A DNA stretch of 64,000 nt. It comes from Isoetes taiwanensis. Taxonomy: Eukaryota > Streptophyta > Lycopodiopsida > Isoetales > Isoetaceae. The DNA lies in the NCBI GenBank assembly GCA_021234155.1, contig JAJEKV010000047.1, positions 4,041,323-4,105,322 of the forward strand, written 5' to 3'. Below the pieces are notes generated by a model. The model saw nothing but the letters and a program-made list of their open reading frames with translations. It did not search any database and was not told the DNA's origin. How positions within the stretch are numbered: position 1 is the stretch's first letter; each line of letters begins with the position of its first letter. The position numbers and the translations under genes were made by a program. Below are positions 25,239-36,235 of this stretch, in pieces.

Positions 25239-25450
25239 ATGCCACAAGTTCAAGCTGGATTCCAACACAAGGTAATTCAGAGGTACACCTTCACGTCACA
25301 TTAGGTAGTATGCATTTCACATGAATAAAGACATGATAAAATAATACTCTGCATATTGTAGTAGCAATGCATACAACATTTAGAGTATAGCATCTCAATT
25401 GGAAAAAAGGCAAGGCAATAATATTCTGCATATGTAGCAGCATTGTTCAA
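25239..25450 (+). repeat. Duplicated exon piece, right half, with intron
   Basis: Matches 18254-18470 (gccacaagttcaagctgga, then the donor gtaattc and downstream intron) at roughly 95 percent by eye. Together with 22905-22933 it is a second copy of the exon at 18126-18287, split by the fold-back array. Confidence 0.85.
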
Positions 25451-27248
25451 ATACAAACCATTATGACAATATATCTCAAAATTATTAAGAATGCAGAATG
25501 TTATTTGCTAACAATGTTTTGACATGATACAACAATATTTTTAATTAGTGTGAAAAATGGCCTAACAATGTTTTGACATGATACAACAATCTTTTTAATT
25601 AGTGTGAAAAATGGCCTATTTACATCCTTTAATCATAACCATAGAAGGATATGTCTTTTATAGGAGACCTATATTAGAAATGCAGGTGAAGTGCCAACTC
25701 ACCTGCCAACTCATGTATTACAGATGCAAGTCCACATATGTGGTGAGTACCTTTAGGGCTTTTAGAGGTTCCAAAGTTTCTTGAGCAATTTTATTTGACA
25801 TATCACATTCCATTAGTGGTATCATTATTGAAGTCTTTCGCATTTTGGGAAGGTTGGATGATTTGGAATCGCATGTTATGCATTAAGGGCAATTATTTGA
25901 TGGACAAAACATTCACAACTATATCTATGTAGAAAACACTTAGATAATGAAACCTGAAAGTCCAGGCTAGCAACTACTTAGAGAAATAGCTTGCCCATAT
26001 GTGCTTAAACTTTTTCCATTCATTTAGTAACCCCATCTTGACAACTCCATTTCACCACATGCGTAAGAGCTAGAACTCCTTTTTTGGGAGCTCTCTTCTT
26101 CCATTCCCTTCATGGCAACTCACTTATTCCATAGATTAATGCTTAAACACTTACCACCATGCGACCTTAAACATCAATATGTAATGTTGCAAAGTACATT
26201 GGTGTTTTTCATATGTGGTCAATGCTTAAGGTTACCTTTCATAAGATTAGTCCTAATCTTAAGTTCAAGGCACATATAAATGCATGCCTCTACTTATGCA
26301 CAATGTTGTTCAAGCTCCATAAATGCCGGGCACACGTTTTCTTCGTTATCAATTCGATTAATGTTGTTAACATGCATTGTACAATCTTGTTAATGTTGGC
26401 CACATGTATTGGTTTCAAAGACTTGCAACTAGGGACTTGGGGAATCATTCTAGACTGTACTGACTAAGATAGAGGCTCTTAACTTACTTGAGGCATTCAA
26501 TTGGCTCCTACAATCAATTGGGGATCTTGAAATTGCTTGCTATGCAGAAGACGATGATCTGCTACTACCAGTTTGGGAGCTTGTTGTTGCATCTTCTTTG
26601 AGTTTGCAATAGATTGTATAAGAAGCTTTGCCAAAGCCACGTTTTCAAAGATGTTTCATGGTCATAGAATTTTTTATCTACTTCTGAAAAGCAATGACCA
26701 TTGTACATCAGACCACATCAAATAATGACTCTCAGTTTCTTGAAACCTTCCGGTTGGTCATGTTGTTCATTCAGTTACTGACATAAAATGCATATTTGAC
26801 CAAGTTACATCCTTATATAATATATAAGATACTCTATGTGCCTTGAGTGTTTTTCGATGCTTTAAAGGGAGGCCATGGCACAACAACGACCTTAATCATT
26901 TTGGAGTTCCCTATAAGTTCTCTTTCATAACTCTTGGCAATAGAGACCCAACTTACAACTTGCCACGCAGTGCATGTAAAGAAAAGCAATATTTCTAGAT
27001 AATTATAAGCAATATAAATATCTCACACAATGAAGGGTGCAAGACAAATGAAGGTAGAATCCAACTGTCTATGTCTAATGGTTGGATATAAAACTTTATA
27101 AGGTTCAAGCTTTAATATTTATTAGGAGATAAATAAAGGGTTACCATTAAACATATCAAATTTTAACATGTTCTTTACTTTTTATCCATCATTTTTATAC
27201 TTGACCAAACTTTTTATCCATCATTTTTATACCTGACCAAAAGCACAT
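25451..27248. other. No recognisable gene
   Basis: AT-rich sequence with short local duplications (acaatgttttgacatgatacaacaat at 25509 and 25567; ctttttatccatcatttttata at 27177 and 27210). No domain is legible on either strand. Confidence 0.5.
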
Positions 27249-27270
27249 CAACGCTGGGCACTTTTTCTAG
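27243..27270 (+). mobile_element. Possible degenerate Helitron 3' end
   Basis: gcacatcaacgctgggcac is followed by tttttctag and T. The right stem arm and CTAG match the family ends at 22453 and 55362, but the left arm is mutated and the stem is poor. It may close the region that holds the second copy of the duplicated exon. Confidence 0.4.
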
Positions 27271-27370
27271 TACATGGATTAAACAAGAATGTTATGCAAG
27301 TAATTCCCATAACTACTTTTTACTTTTCCAATGCAAAAAAGAAGCAGCACCCGTTAGAAGGATGGTAATC

Positions 27371-28585
27371 TTAGATTTGAGCTTTTAAGCTTGGAATGAA
27401 TGCATAGCATAAGGCTGCATCCACATTTGAAGGCTCTTCTTCATCTTGAAGTTCGTTTGATACACTTGTATAACTTGGACTCATCCATGTCGAGTGGAAC
27501 AAATCGTAAGCAATAGGAAGAAAGGCAGCATGCCAAGCAGAATGGTAATGGTAGACTGCAGAAACAATGATCATATCACCAACAAGTTGACATTTCAATA
27601 ATGGTTGAGGATATGTAGTAAATGAATATAAGCGCTCGGGATAGCCGAAACACCTATTCCTAGATACCAACTTCCAACCAAGCTTCTCTTCATCCAGTTC
27701 CCATAAACCTACTCCAACTGCTAAACTGGCGGCGTGGTGGCGCTTAACAAAAAATGTAATTAAGATATGCTTATCTTTGTATTTAAAAGATGCAAGGAGC
27801 AAGGGTTGAGTGTCTTTCCAATACTCCTCATGTTCATGGACAATGCTTGGATAAGCAAGTGGCACGACAGTCTTAGGCATGGCTAAGGGATCAAACAACT
27901 CAAAAAATGGTTCAACAGTAGGATACACTAACAACATATAACCTGTTGGGATGCCATAGCTTCTGATATTTTCTAATCCTACCTTCTGCCATGCCTCCAA
28001 CTTGGATTCATACTGCCAAGCATAATTGAACCCCATAGCTCCTCGCACCAGTATAACAACCGTGTAACAGCCAGAATCAGGGTCTCGTTCCATGAAGAAT
28101 CTGTTGCGATCATAGCCATATTTATCTCGTTTCATAGAAACAAGGGGTAACTTTTTCCAACTATTTGTGATGGGATTGCCCACAACAAGCTCATATTTGC
28201 TGCTGTAATCCTTGAGTGGCCCACACACAAGACCATGTGAGGAACAGAATGCCTTGAATCCTGCTCCAATATAGCCAGGAGGCGTGAAGATTGTACTAGG
28301 AATTTTCTTTGACATAAAACTGGAAGGATACCATATTTCTCTGTAACTTTCTAATGCACAAGATCGGGTTTTAAGAGACAACAGAACCCAGACTTCCTCC
28401 TCTTCATGCTTCCAGAGTTGAATAAATTGAGAAGAAAAGATAGCATCATACCATGATTTACAGACGCACCTCACTTTGAGCAGATCTGTAAGCTGAAGAT
28501 TGGCGAATATCTGGAGCACCAAATCGCTGCCTATTAGACATTCCAAATTCCCACAGCAGCCTCTGTCTTCCTCGAAAGCGGCCAT
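27371..28585 (-). CDS. F-box protein (substrate adaptor of an SCF ubiquitin ligase)
   Basis: Complete intronless frame of 404 codons starting MAAFEEDRGCCG and ending in TAA. The F-box spans residues 16-60 (LIGSDLVLQIFANLQLTDLL, then KVRCVCKSWYDAIFSSQFIQ LW); its Leu/Val and CKSW residues match the SKP1-binding helix pattern. The rest resembles plant F-box/kelch-type C-termini: GLVCGPLKDYSSKYELVVGN, NSWKKLPLV, the WQYESKLEAWQKV blade-like motif and GLWELDEEKLGWKLVSRNR. Such proteins recruit targets to SCF ligases for ubiquitination; the substrate is unknown. A TATA-like aggtataaag lies at 28670-28661, about 75 bases upstream. The frame has no defect, so this is the one probably functional host gene in the window. 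Neighbours are gene fragments on the other strand. Confidence 0.88.
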   Translation of the reverse strand: MAAFEEDRGCCGNLECLIGSDLVLQIFANLQLTDLLKVRCVCKSWYDAIFSSQFIQLWKHEEEEVWVLLSLKTRSCALESYREIWYPSSFMSKKIPSTIFTPPGYIGAGFKAFCSSHGLVCGPLKDYSSKYELVVGNPITNSWKKLPLVSMKRDKYGYDRNRFFMERDPDSGCYTVVILVRGAMGFNYAWQYESKLEAWQKVGLENIRSYGIPTGYMLLVYPTVEPFFELFDPLAMPKTVVPLAYPSIVHEHEEYWKDTQPLLLASFKYKDKHILITFFVKRHHAASLAVGVGLWELDEEKLGWKLVSRNRCFGYPERLYSFTTYPQPLLKCQLVGDMIIVSAVYHYHSAWHAAFLPIAYDLFHSTWMSPSYTSVSNELQDEEEPSNVDAALCYAFIPSLKAQI

Positions 28586-28660
28586 ATCGGAGGGTCCGCT
28601 TATCTTTGTCCGCTGATTTTTGTACCCTTTGTTCGCCCACCTTGACCCTTTTTATGCCCA

Positions 28661-28670
28661 CTTTATACCT
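28661..28670 (-). promoter_or_regulatory. TATA-like box of the F-box gene
   Basis: AGGTATAAAG on the minus strand, 75 bases before the ATG at 28585. A second AT-rich box (cataaaaagg) is at about 28655. Position fits a plant core promoter with a short leader. Confidence 0.45.
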
Positions 28671-28689
28671 TTTTTTTTCGTTTGCCATT

Positions 28690-29977
28690 TGCTACTATTT
28701 TCGTTTATCCTTGGCGTCGTTTTGGCAAGTCAGTCGCTCTGGCAGGCTCTGATGAACTGCCCAGCATTGCATCCGGTGACTGCAATTTTGATTGATGCAA
28801 GTTTTGATAATTTTGATGCAATATTTGCTGGTCCATCTAGCGCTGGTTGTGGTATAAGTGTGTGGAAGACTGTGATGCTGATCAGGAATCAATATTTGCC
28901 ATTTAGGCTATCTTCCAAAAATAAATTCAGGTTTTATAGCAACTCTGGATAATTTTCTGTATAGAAATGCAGTACCAGATTCTTCTAATAGATTTCTTTG
29001 TGAAAAGGTAAAGAATTTTACAGCATACTGCATTTTGGGAGCACTTATCCTATTGATGAATGTGACAGATTCAACAAGCGCTTCTATGTTTAACTCGTTT
29101 TAGTACAGTCTTAAAGATCTGAACATGAGGTCTGATAAATCATACAAATAGCAATAAGGACAGGCAAACCATAGGTTATAAAACCTACACTCTTCATTCG
29201 CTCTTATTGATGAGGCAGGGGCTCATTCTTGAAGGTTATTTTACCATGTGCATGTCTTTGAGCTCTACCCCAGCTGTTGATGATCACACTGCTTGATTGT
29301 AGATCGATTTGCTAATTTTAGCTATTATAGTCCAATCCTTCAGTTATATGTAGCTCTTACGTGAAACTTCAATGACATACAAGATGCAAATGGGTGTAGA
29401 TGTTGGCTATGGAATATTTTGTTTCTGCACCTTATTCCTTCCTCATCTATGCATGTTGCAATGAGTTGGATTTCCATTAAGATGTTCTATTCATCATGCA
29501 TGTAATCCTCATCTTTCTGCAGGTTAGATATTTTGGATGGCATATTAAGGAACATAAGTATGAAGCCCAAATAGGATGTGCTCCACTGTCACCATCTTGA
29601 TAGAAAGGTACATTTCTATACACATAAGTGGTACCAAATTATCACCATCACGCATCACCTTTGCCGAAACAACAAAAAAATCAGCCTAAATTATTCTAAT
29701 GTAACTGTATAAAGTTATGAACTTTGGGTTACTCTGCTGAAAATAGCATTGTTAATATGCAACCTGAGCTTTGATCTCAGACATTCCATTGTTTCTAATA
29801 TGTGCAATTTTTGCCCCAGCAGAATGCGCTGACACATTAGTAAGACCAGCGGTGCAGAGCCACATGATTTCACAACAGGGCTTCTGAGGCTGCATTTCCA
29901 CAACTGTTTTGTACAGGTTTGAGGGCTATACACACATATAACTTAATATTCTTCTGTGCTAATATTAGAATGTGCAG
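28690..29977. other. No recognisable gene
   Basis: Intergenic or intron-like. The plus-strand open frame ending at 28952 gives no recognised domain. Confidence 0.4.
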
Positions 29978-30153
29978 GGGTGTGATGGATCTGTGTTGAT
30001 GATGTATCAACAGCAGAGAAAACACCTGGAGCAAATGCAGGCGTGAGGGGTTTTGAAGTTATAGCTGATGCCAAGAGCAAGCTAGAAGCTGCAGTGTCCT
30101 GGGGTAGTGTCATGTGCTGATATACTTGCTCTTGCAGGGATGCTGTCGATCTG
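29978..30153 (+). pseudogene. Class III peroxidase fragment
   Basis: After a tgtgcag acceptor the sequence reads GCDGSVL, then in a second frame VDDVSTAEKTPGANAGVRGF and EVIADAKSKLEAA, then in a third CPGVVSCADILALA, then DAVDL before a gtaaac donor. This is the conserved block after the distal histidine of plant secretory (class III) haem peroxidases, which use H2O2 to oxidise phenolics in the cell wall. At least three frameshifts occur in under 180 bases and neither the distal RLHFHDC nor the proximal haem-ligand region is present nearby, so it is a dead single-exon fragment. Confidence 0.85.
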
Positions 30154-30283
30154 GTAAACATAATGTTTGTCTTTGGAATTGCAATTTCTCGAGTTTAAGT
30201 TTCTTACTTTCAGTCATTGTAGCTCTCTTAGCATGGGATACCATTTCTTGCAGAACGACAATAATTAAATGTATGTGACACAG

Positions 30284-30508
30284 GCAAGGCTGCACTCCAT
30301 CTATAGGGACTGCTTACCTAAGGCAGGGAATCAATTAGGTTCCGCGGCATCAGCTTCTACTGTGGTGGCACAACACTTGCTAGCAGCTGCAGACCATCAT
30401 GGATTAGATCGTCTAAGGCTGTTTTGTAAATCAAACTCTGTGAAAACGTGAGGATACAGCTGCAACCACCCTTGCACTGGCAGACCAGCATCATGCATCA
30501 TTGCTGAA
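30284..30508 (+). pseudogene. BTB/POZ-MATH (BPM) protein fragment
   Basis: From an acag acceptor the frame reads ARLHSIYRDCLP, then STVVAQHLLAAADHHGLDRL and RLFCKSN. After a frameshift near 30447 it continues EDTAATTLALADQHHASLLK. This matches the end of the BTB domain and the BACK-like C-terminus of plant BPM proteins, adaptors of CUL3 ubiquitin ligases (AADRYGLDRLRLLCE … VATTLALAEQHHC). The MATH domain and the start of BTB are absent. It lies 130 bases after the peroxidase fragment in the same orientation; the two genes are unrelated, so this adjacency is not ancestral. Confidence 0.8.
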
Positions 30509-30961
30509 GTCAGTATGCCTTAAATATAATTTTGCTACTTATCCTGTGGGTATTTTGTGATCTAATTTCAAAATTTCTTTTCTGCTTTCTCTGCTTGTAA
30601 GATTTTATGGTCAGAGTCCCCTGGTTGAGATATGTGCTGTTAACATACCAAAAAGAGTTTAAAGGTGAAGAGCAGTACTGGATGTTATTGGGCCTATATT
30701 CCCCTTTTGTGCTAAGAGTAATTTGAGATGGTTGTGATAGCATAAGCAATGTTCTATGTGTTCTCTAATTTGATCTTACTTTGTCTCCAGAAGCAGGATT
30801 CCTTGACTGTAAACCTTTAAATAATCCCTGGGAATGGTGGCATATGCATGCTGTGTGAGCATAATAGCCATCTATGGCACTTCATATCACATATGGTGTT
30901 TGGTCTTTTGCTATACTAGCTTACATTGAATTTCGTGGTCTTACATATGTTGTCATTCCAG

Positions 30962-31123
30962 GTCCTCACTGCGCTCTATGAACTCCATGCAACAATGGAT
31001 TGGAGAAGAACCCATAAAAGCAGCAATTCTTTGCAGGCGTTTCTGACAAACAAACGTGGGCATCCTTTCCGTCCAAAACGCCACCAAAACTTGATCACAT
31101 TGCTTTTCGATCACTCTGTACAG
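30962..31123 (+). pseudogene. Unidentified single exon
   Basis: A 162-base block, 54 codons without a stop, bounded by ccag and gtattt, beginning VLTALYELHATMDWRRTHKS and ending NLITLLFDHSVQ. Being a phase-0 exon with clean splice borders suggests a real ancestral exon. I do not recognise the family. It might belong to the same donor gene as the dymeclin fragment that follows, but nothing shows this. Confidence 0.4.
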
Positions 31124-31413
31124 GTATTTACAATAGTTTTTCTCTTAGTGTTTTGCAAAAGGAGAGGAACTATATATTAAAAGCAAAGTTTTTTCTTGTT
31201 GCCAAAGTGATATACGGCTTGCTATAATTCTTTGCATTAAACAGTGAGTGCTCAAGATGATAAACAAAGTTAGGAGGTACATAATCTCTATGAGATGCAA
31301 TGGTTTGCATGATGTTCTTCCAGCTGCTTATTGCTTTTCATTCAAGTCTGATTACAAAATATGCTACAGGTGTTGCCTGTAAGCTTCTCCCCCGTGTATC
31401 CTTAGGATCTCTC

Positions 31414-31766
31414 TTCTCCCCCGTGTATCCTTAGGATCTCTCTGATGGTGGTGATCCTGACAAGGACAGTAAAATTTAACCTGAAGTGAAGGTGACACAG
31501 TACAACGAACCTGCTAATGCAGATTGATTTATGCTTTATCCCTTAGCAATACCAGCAAACATGGCTCATCAGATGCATCAGCTTAATTTGTATGCTGCAC
31601 AAAAACTTATGAGCCTTTTCAACATGCGTGTACAAAAGTATGATTGACAGTTTTGCCCCAAGATCCAGAGGTGAATTTGATGTCTATGCAGTATTTGCAT
31701 CTATTAAATATATTATTGATTGGCTCTCATCTTTGACACCTGATTTTCTTTTAGCTTGTATATGCA
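31414..31766. repeat. Direct duplication, copy 1 (about 350 bp)
   Basis: Matches 32092-32439 at roughly 93 percent by eye, from gtatccttaggatctctctg to ttttagcttgtatatgca. It includes the dymeclin exon. Its left edge is itself tandemly doubled (cttctcccccgtgtatcctt at 31384 and 31414). Confidence 0.88.
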
Positions 31767-31965
31767 GTTCTACATATAGGCAGGAGTTGTTTCAACCATT
31801 TAGGAATCATCCAAGGTTTTATAATACTAGTTTGGTCTATTCTAGTGACACAAACTTATGGTTTCATGTAGCCGTACTACTACTAGGTTCGCGATTTATG
31901 ACCAACATCTGGATGGAGAATGGTCTGTTGAGAAAGTCTTGCAGATTGGTCCTGTAAGGAGCAAG
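31546..31965 (+). pseudogene. Dymeclin C-terminal fragment
   Basis: After a ccttag acceptor: IPANMAHQMHQLNLYAAQKL and MSLFNMRVQKYD, followed by an in-frame stop. Further on come RQELFQPFRNHPRF (about 31779-31822, after a two-base insertion) and DGEWSVEKVLQI (about 31910-31945). These are in the order of the dymeclin (Dyggve-Melchior-Clausen) family, a Golgi-associated trafficking protein conserved in plants: ANMAPHVHRLSAYASQRLVS, RQE-F-PF-HPRF, EWS-EKVLQ. Stops and phase breaks between the blocks show it is not functional. A shorter second copy follows at 32230. Confidence 0.72.
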
Positions 31966-32091
31966 TCTCCAGCGTGCTAACCAGCATTCTAGGGCCTCAT
32001 TTATGCCAAGTTATAATTAGCATGCTCTTAATTAGGCACAAGGATTATCCCTGATTCATGTTGACAGTGAATTCAATAATGTTAAATTGAG

Positions 32092-32439
32092 CTTCTCGAG
32101 TATCCTTAGGATCTCTGATGGTGGTGATCCTGACAAGGACAGTAAAATTTAACCTGAAGTGAAGGTAACCCAGTACAATGAACCTGATAATGCAAATTGA
32201 TTTATGTTTTGTTTCTTAGTCATACCAGCAAACAAGGCTCATCATTTGCATCAGCTTAATTTGTATGTTGCACAAAGACTTGTGAGCCTTTTCAACATGC
32301 TTGTACAAAAGTATGATTAACAGTTTTGCCCCAAGACCCAGAGGTGAATTTGATGTTTATGCAGTATTTGCATCTATTAGATATGTTATTGATTGGCTCT
32401 CATCTTTGACACCTGATTTTCTTTTAGCTTGTATATGCA
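32092..32439 (+). pseudogene. Direct duplication, copy 2, with second dymeclin exon remnant
   Basis: Second copy of 31414-31766. The dymeclin exon reads AHHLHQLNLYVAQRLVSLFN with small changes, then diverges after 32439 before the RQELFQPF block. Its existence shows a local segmental duplication of about 350 bases after the fragment arrived. Confidence 0.75.
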
Positions 32440-32689
32440 CTTGTTTGTATAAACATGAGCGACAAGAAGGCGCTGAGATAGACTGAAGTAAAAAGGATAC
32501 GAAACAGTGATAGCTTATGTAGCTATATGGGGTGACATGTCAGCATAGATGGCCATGTCACATATAGTTAGGTTTAGGGTTTAGTTTCATACGTTGATAC
32601 TCCTCTTGAAATTGAACCTTAATGCAAACAAAAGAAAGAAGAAGCTTGAAGACAAAAGCTTTACGTACCCTACTGTAGGTTGAGGGACT

Positions 32690-32930
32690 GCTTCATCAGC
32701 TGAAGCTTTGAGCCAACCAATGGCCTGGTGAGACCATCAGCCAACTATTTTTGTGTTATTGTAGCGTGGTGATAGTGTTGTCAAGTATTGTAGAGCGATG
32801 ATAGTGTTGTCAAGATACTCTTGCACAAAGCAGAGCTGTGCGTCCAAATGCTTTGTCAAAGGATGATATTTCTGGTCCTTTGTTAGTGCCATAGCTCGAG
32901 AGTTATCGGTTAAAAGTGCAATCAATTTCC
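32690..32930 (-). mobile_element. Ty1/copia RNase H fragment
   Basis: On the minus strand: LLTDNSRAMALTKDQKYHPL then TKHLDAQLCFVQEYLDN, the last RNase H motif of Ty1/copia polyproteins (DN--AI-LAKNP--H-RTKHID---HF-RE). It then decays, with a short internal tandem duplication (gtagcgtggtgatagtgttg and gtagagcgatgatagtgttg). No LTR is identified and the rest of pol is absent. Confidence 0.75.
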
Positions 32931-33690
32931 TGTTTGGTTAGCATGAAATGGAAGAGTATGGGGCTAAACTATAAACAAAAAAGAGGATTCATCATGTAAG
33001 TTCCAGGAGAAATGCAAGATGCCTGGCTCATAGACCCAGCAAGATGGGCCAAAATGCCCTCCAACGTACTTGGCATTCTAAGTTTTTGAAATTGACAAAT
33101 GAGCAAAAATCTAAGATCTTGCCAACCATTTATTCAATTTTCATGGAGTGTGTAAGTGCAAGGGATTCTCCTGTATTGATCAAGGCAAAAGTAAGCCAAT
33201 TTATAAGGCTTCCAGTAAGTTAACAAAAACAATAAATAATGATCATTTGTTTAAATATGTTTAGGTACATAGTATCATATTTATTTGCCATCACTAAATG
33301 AAAAACAAGGTGCTGCGCACGAGGGGTTGCCCTCCAATGGCCCGAGAGTGTCTTTTCATGTTTTCTGTTTGGTTGTCCGTTCCTTAAGGTTGAATTTGAT
33401 GCTAATTTTTTTTTCCCATCTGATTTGTCTCTTTCAATCGCTTACCTCGATAAGGCATTGTAGTAGTCGCGACTTGCCTAGCAAGAACTTATTTTTAATC
33501 TAAGTACCTTTTTTTTACCTGAATAGTCATGAATTCAAAAGCAAAGAAGAGCTAAAGCATCAGTCTAGAAGTAAAGATCGGTCTAGAAGTAGAGGGGCTT
33601 TCGTCGAAAAAAACATGCTTTTAAATGTTTTATTAATGACATATAAAGAAAATTTGGAATCTATCACATTCAAAAATCTAACATCAGCAG

Positions 33691-33876
33691 GATATTGATG
33701 GATTGTGTCCCTGCTTTATGGAAAGCTCATTATTTTCTGGATCCCTCGATTCAAGTACTATATCTAGACTTACTGAATGCATTGCCATTGCCAAAATACC
33801 ACTTCCTTCAAAACTGGCAAAGGCTTTACATCTTGCCATTGATGAGAACTTGAAACATCCAAATAGTCAAATCCAG
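33691..33876 (+). pseudogene. Tubulin-folding cofactor D exon
   Basis: A 62-codon, phase-0 exon between cagcag and gtaatg: DIDGLCPCFMESSLFSGSLD, then SRLTECIAIAKIPLPSKLAK and ALHLAIDENLKHPNSQIQ. SR--ECI … LP-K-K--L-----ENL-HPNSQIQ is the conserved motif of plant TFCD (CHAMPIGNON/TITAN1), a chaperone that helps assemble alpha/beta tubulin heterodimers. Frame and splice borders are intact but no neighbouring TFCD exons are visible, so it is an isolated captured exon. Confidence 0.72.
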
Positions 33877-33976
33877 GTAATGACATGCCTTTTGGCTAAG
33901 TGTCTTTGTTTATAGAAATCATATCATGTAATCAGTCCTTTTATGCATGTGTCAAATTGCGCATAGAGCATTGAGG

Positions 33977-34417
33977 ACTAATGTTCATATTCACTCCTTC
34001 AAGTCAAATATCAGTCCTCTGTGTCCAGTCTGCAAGGGTGCACCCGAATCAATTGAGCATTGTTTTCTACTTTGAAATGATTTTTCTTGCATCTGGTTAG
34101 TTAGATGCTCTTTATTTCGTACTCGCCTCACAAATCAGCAAATTATCTTGGGCATCTACCCTGACAGATGGCCTTGCTTCAAGAAGTGGGCATTCAATAT
34201 CGGTAGGGCATTGGTTTATTGGGTGATTTGGAAGCGCAGATGCCATCTGATCTTCCGAGGTTTAACACTCTACCAAGAGATAAAATCTCGTCTGCATGAT
34301 CAGATTTGGGCTTCGAAATTACGTGGTTTGGGGTTACCACAACCTCTCTTGACTTCTCATTGTATTAGCATCTTCCTATTAATATAAAGTTTCTTCGTTC
34401 TTCAAAAAAAAAAAAAC
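33977..34417 (+). mobile_element. LINE 3' remnant with zf-RVT domain and poly(A)
   Basis: Plus-strand fragment: ISPLCPVCKGAPESIEHCFL (about 34008), then VIWKRRCHLIFRG (about 34220) and a C-terminal tail to 34387, followed by a run of twelve A at about 34405-34416. The C-x2-C-x7-H-x2-C zinc motif and WxIWKxRC-xxF are typical of plant L1-type LINE ORF2 ends. This family has a poly(A) tail, unlike the (CT)-tailed family in the first 11 kb. Confidence 0.75.
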
Positions 34418-34419
34418 AT

Positions 34420-35630
34420 AAAGCCACTTAAGGGTTTGACCCATCAAATGATTAGGTGTAGGGCTAGGATGGCCTGAGGAGGCATATGCGCTGGAATATT
34501 TTCAGATCCAAAGGTTGGGAATGCTCTATTTCTTTATGGGATTTGATTTTGAATCTACATTCATTTTTATACATTCGCACTTTATTAATGAATTGAGGTG
34601 AGTGTATTAATGGATGTGGTGGTTTGGATTTTCTTCTTTGGGAGATTTTTATCATGGTGATTGTTATCAAATGCAAGCACAAAACTAAATCTAAAGTATC
34701 AGAATTGTCGACATTAATGCATATGAAGTGTAAATTTCATGATCTATTCTATTATACTTGAATGTAGTGAGAGATTGTCAGTTTATCTATTGAACACCTT
34801 AAGAGATTATAAGTGTAGCTACTTAGTTTAGGATCTGTTGGTTCTAAAATACATTTGATAACTTCTCAAAGTTACATTATGGTTGTTCCAATTGGGTCTA
34901 CTCGAAACTCAGCAGAAAGAACGTTGGTGCTTATGGGCAAAACTTTCTCTGACACCACCTGCAAAGAGAAGGAAAACATATTAAATGAGAGGAGCACAAA
35001 TGCCATGCTACCAAGAAGCCCATATAGAAATGTACGCAGAATGTCTTTTGAAGTCCTCCATTGCTTCCTCTGGATATCCAAATGAGAGTCATTAGTATAT
35101 TAAGCTACAGCAAGAAAGCAAGCCTACTTCTCCGGATGCCCAAACGACAGTCATTGGTACATTAAGGTACAGCAAGAAAGTCCATTTACTTCTACAAATA
35201 TAAGCTTCTTCATTGAAATCCACAGAGTTGGTTTGAGCCTAGTTTCCCTCTGGTTGGTAGTAGGATACCTGATTGCAGTCGAATTACTACAACATGCGTA
35301 TAGCCTTTGCTTTGTGGCGAAAAATTCGTCCCTAGACAAGAAACCACAATTAGGATCCAGTAATTAGATTGTCAAAAACACAGCCAAGATGACAAACTTG
35401 CTGTCAATTGAATAAGCGCTGGACCAATTTTAAGAGGGAGATTGTTTAACGATATTATCATATCTTCAAGCTCTGTAGGAGTAGCATTGTCTTTTACCTT
35501 TAGGAGCATAATATATTCAATACCACGTTCATAATCCTGCAACCACACAACCTTCCACTATATTGCATGTCCAAAAGCCATTGACAATGCAGTGGCAAGG
35601 AACCCAGTCTTTGTAAGTTCCAATGGAAAA
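34420..35630. other. No recognisable gene
   Basis: AT-rich, with a short duplication (attggtacattaaggtacagcaagaaag and similar at about 35090 and 35152). No domain seen on either strand. Confidence 0.4.
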
Positions 35631-35639
35631 TAGACAGAT

Positions 35640-35942
35640 GTCTCCTCGTCGAAAAAGAGGTTCAATTTCATCTTGCACTTCGGCTTCAAAATCTGATATG
35701 ACCAAATCCTAAACATTCATCAGGGTCAATAAAAACTGGATCATTTTTGCATAATTGATAAGTCGAGAGAATACATGATAATATGGAATAATGTACTGAT
35801 CAGCAACTTCCTGCCATGGAGAAGGACCAGCACAATTGAACAAAAGATCCTTTGACGCAAAACGCATGAAAAGGCCATGAGTATAACTGCAAGGATTCTT
35901 GCTCAATAACGGGCCTGTATACAAATCATAATTCAGCCACAA
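35640..35942 (-). pseudogene. Stress-responsive A/B-barrel (Dabb) protein fragment
   Basis: Minus strand: NPCSYTHGLFMRFASKDLL, EVADQYIIPYYH (35890-35780), then after an intron-like gap DFEAEVQDEIEPLFRRGD (about 35690-35640). The pattern NPYSYTHGLYMRF … V-PY-H … DYESEVEDDI-P-FRKG belongs to plant stress-responsive A/B-barrel proteins (UP3/HS1 family), small dimeric proteins with roles in stress and defence. Only part of one barrel repeat is present and the frame ends in stops, so it is a fragment. Unlike most host fragments in the window it is on the minus strand. Confidence 0.6.
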
Positions 35943-36235
35943 AGCTATTTATCAAACTGGGCGCAACTAAGGTCCTAATGCTAAACAACAAATAATGAAA
36001 ATCATAAAGATTAATGAGTGGAGAAATGCAAAGATTTCACCACCAAAGTTTGAAGGTAAAGGAGAGAGGCAGAAAAGAAAAATTTCTTTGAGATACTATA
36101 ATATAGCTGCTTGATCAAAATGAAATAAATGCATTATGATAATAACATCTGCTGAAGCCTCTTATGCGCAGGCTTTCAAAAATCTCTTATTGACTAATAA
36201 ATGAGCTGTCTCAACATCTCTACCCTCCTGGACTC

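Noticed and set aside
22799-25324. Repeated 60-97 codon frames with MAKVLPNGCVVSWYKPSNAK
   Set aside because: They repeat once per 340-bp non-coding unit on whichever strand the unit faces. The A and B boxes explain the sequence better.
29960-32460. One continuous gene from 29.9 to 32.4 kb
   Set aside because: The exons belong to unrelated families (peroxidase, BPM, dymeclin) and contain frameshifts and stops.
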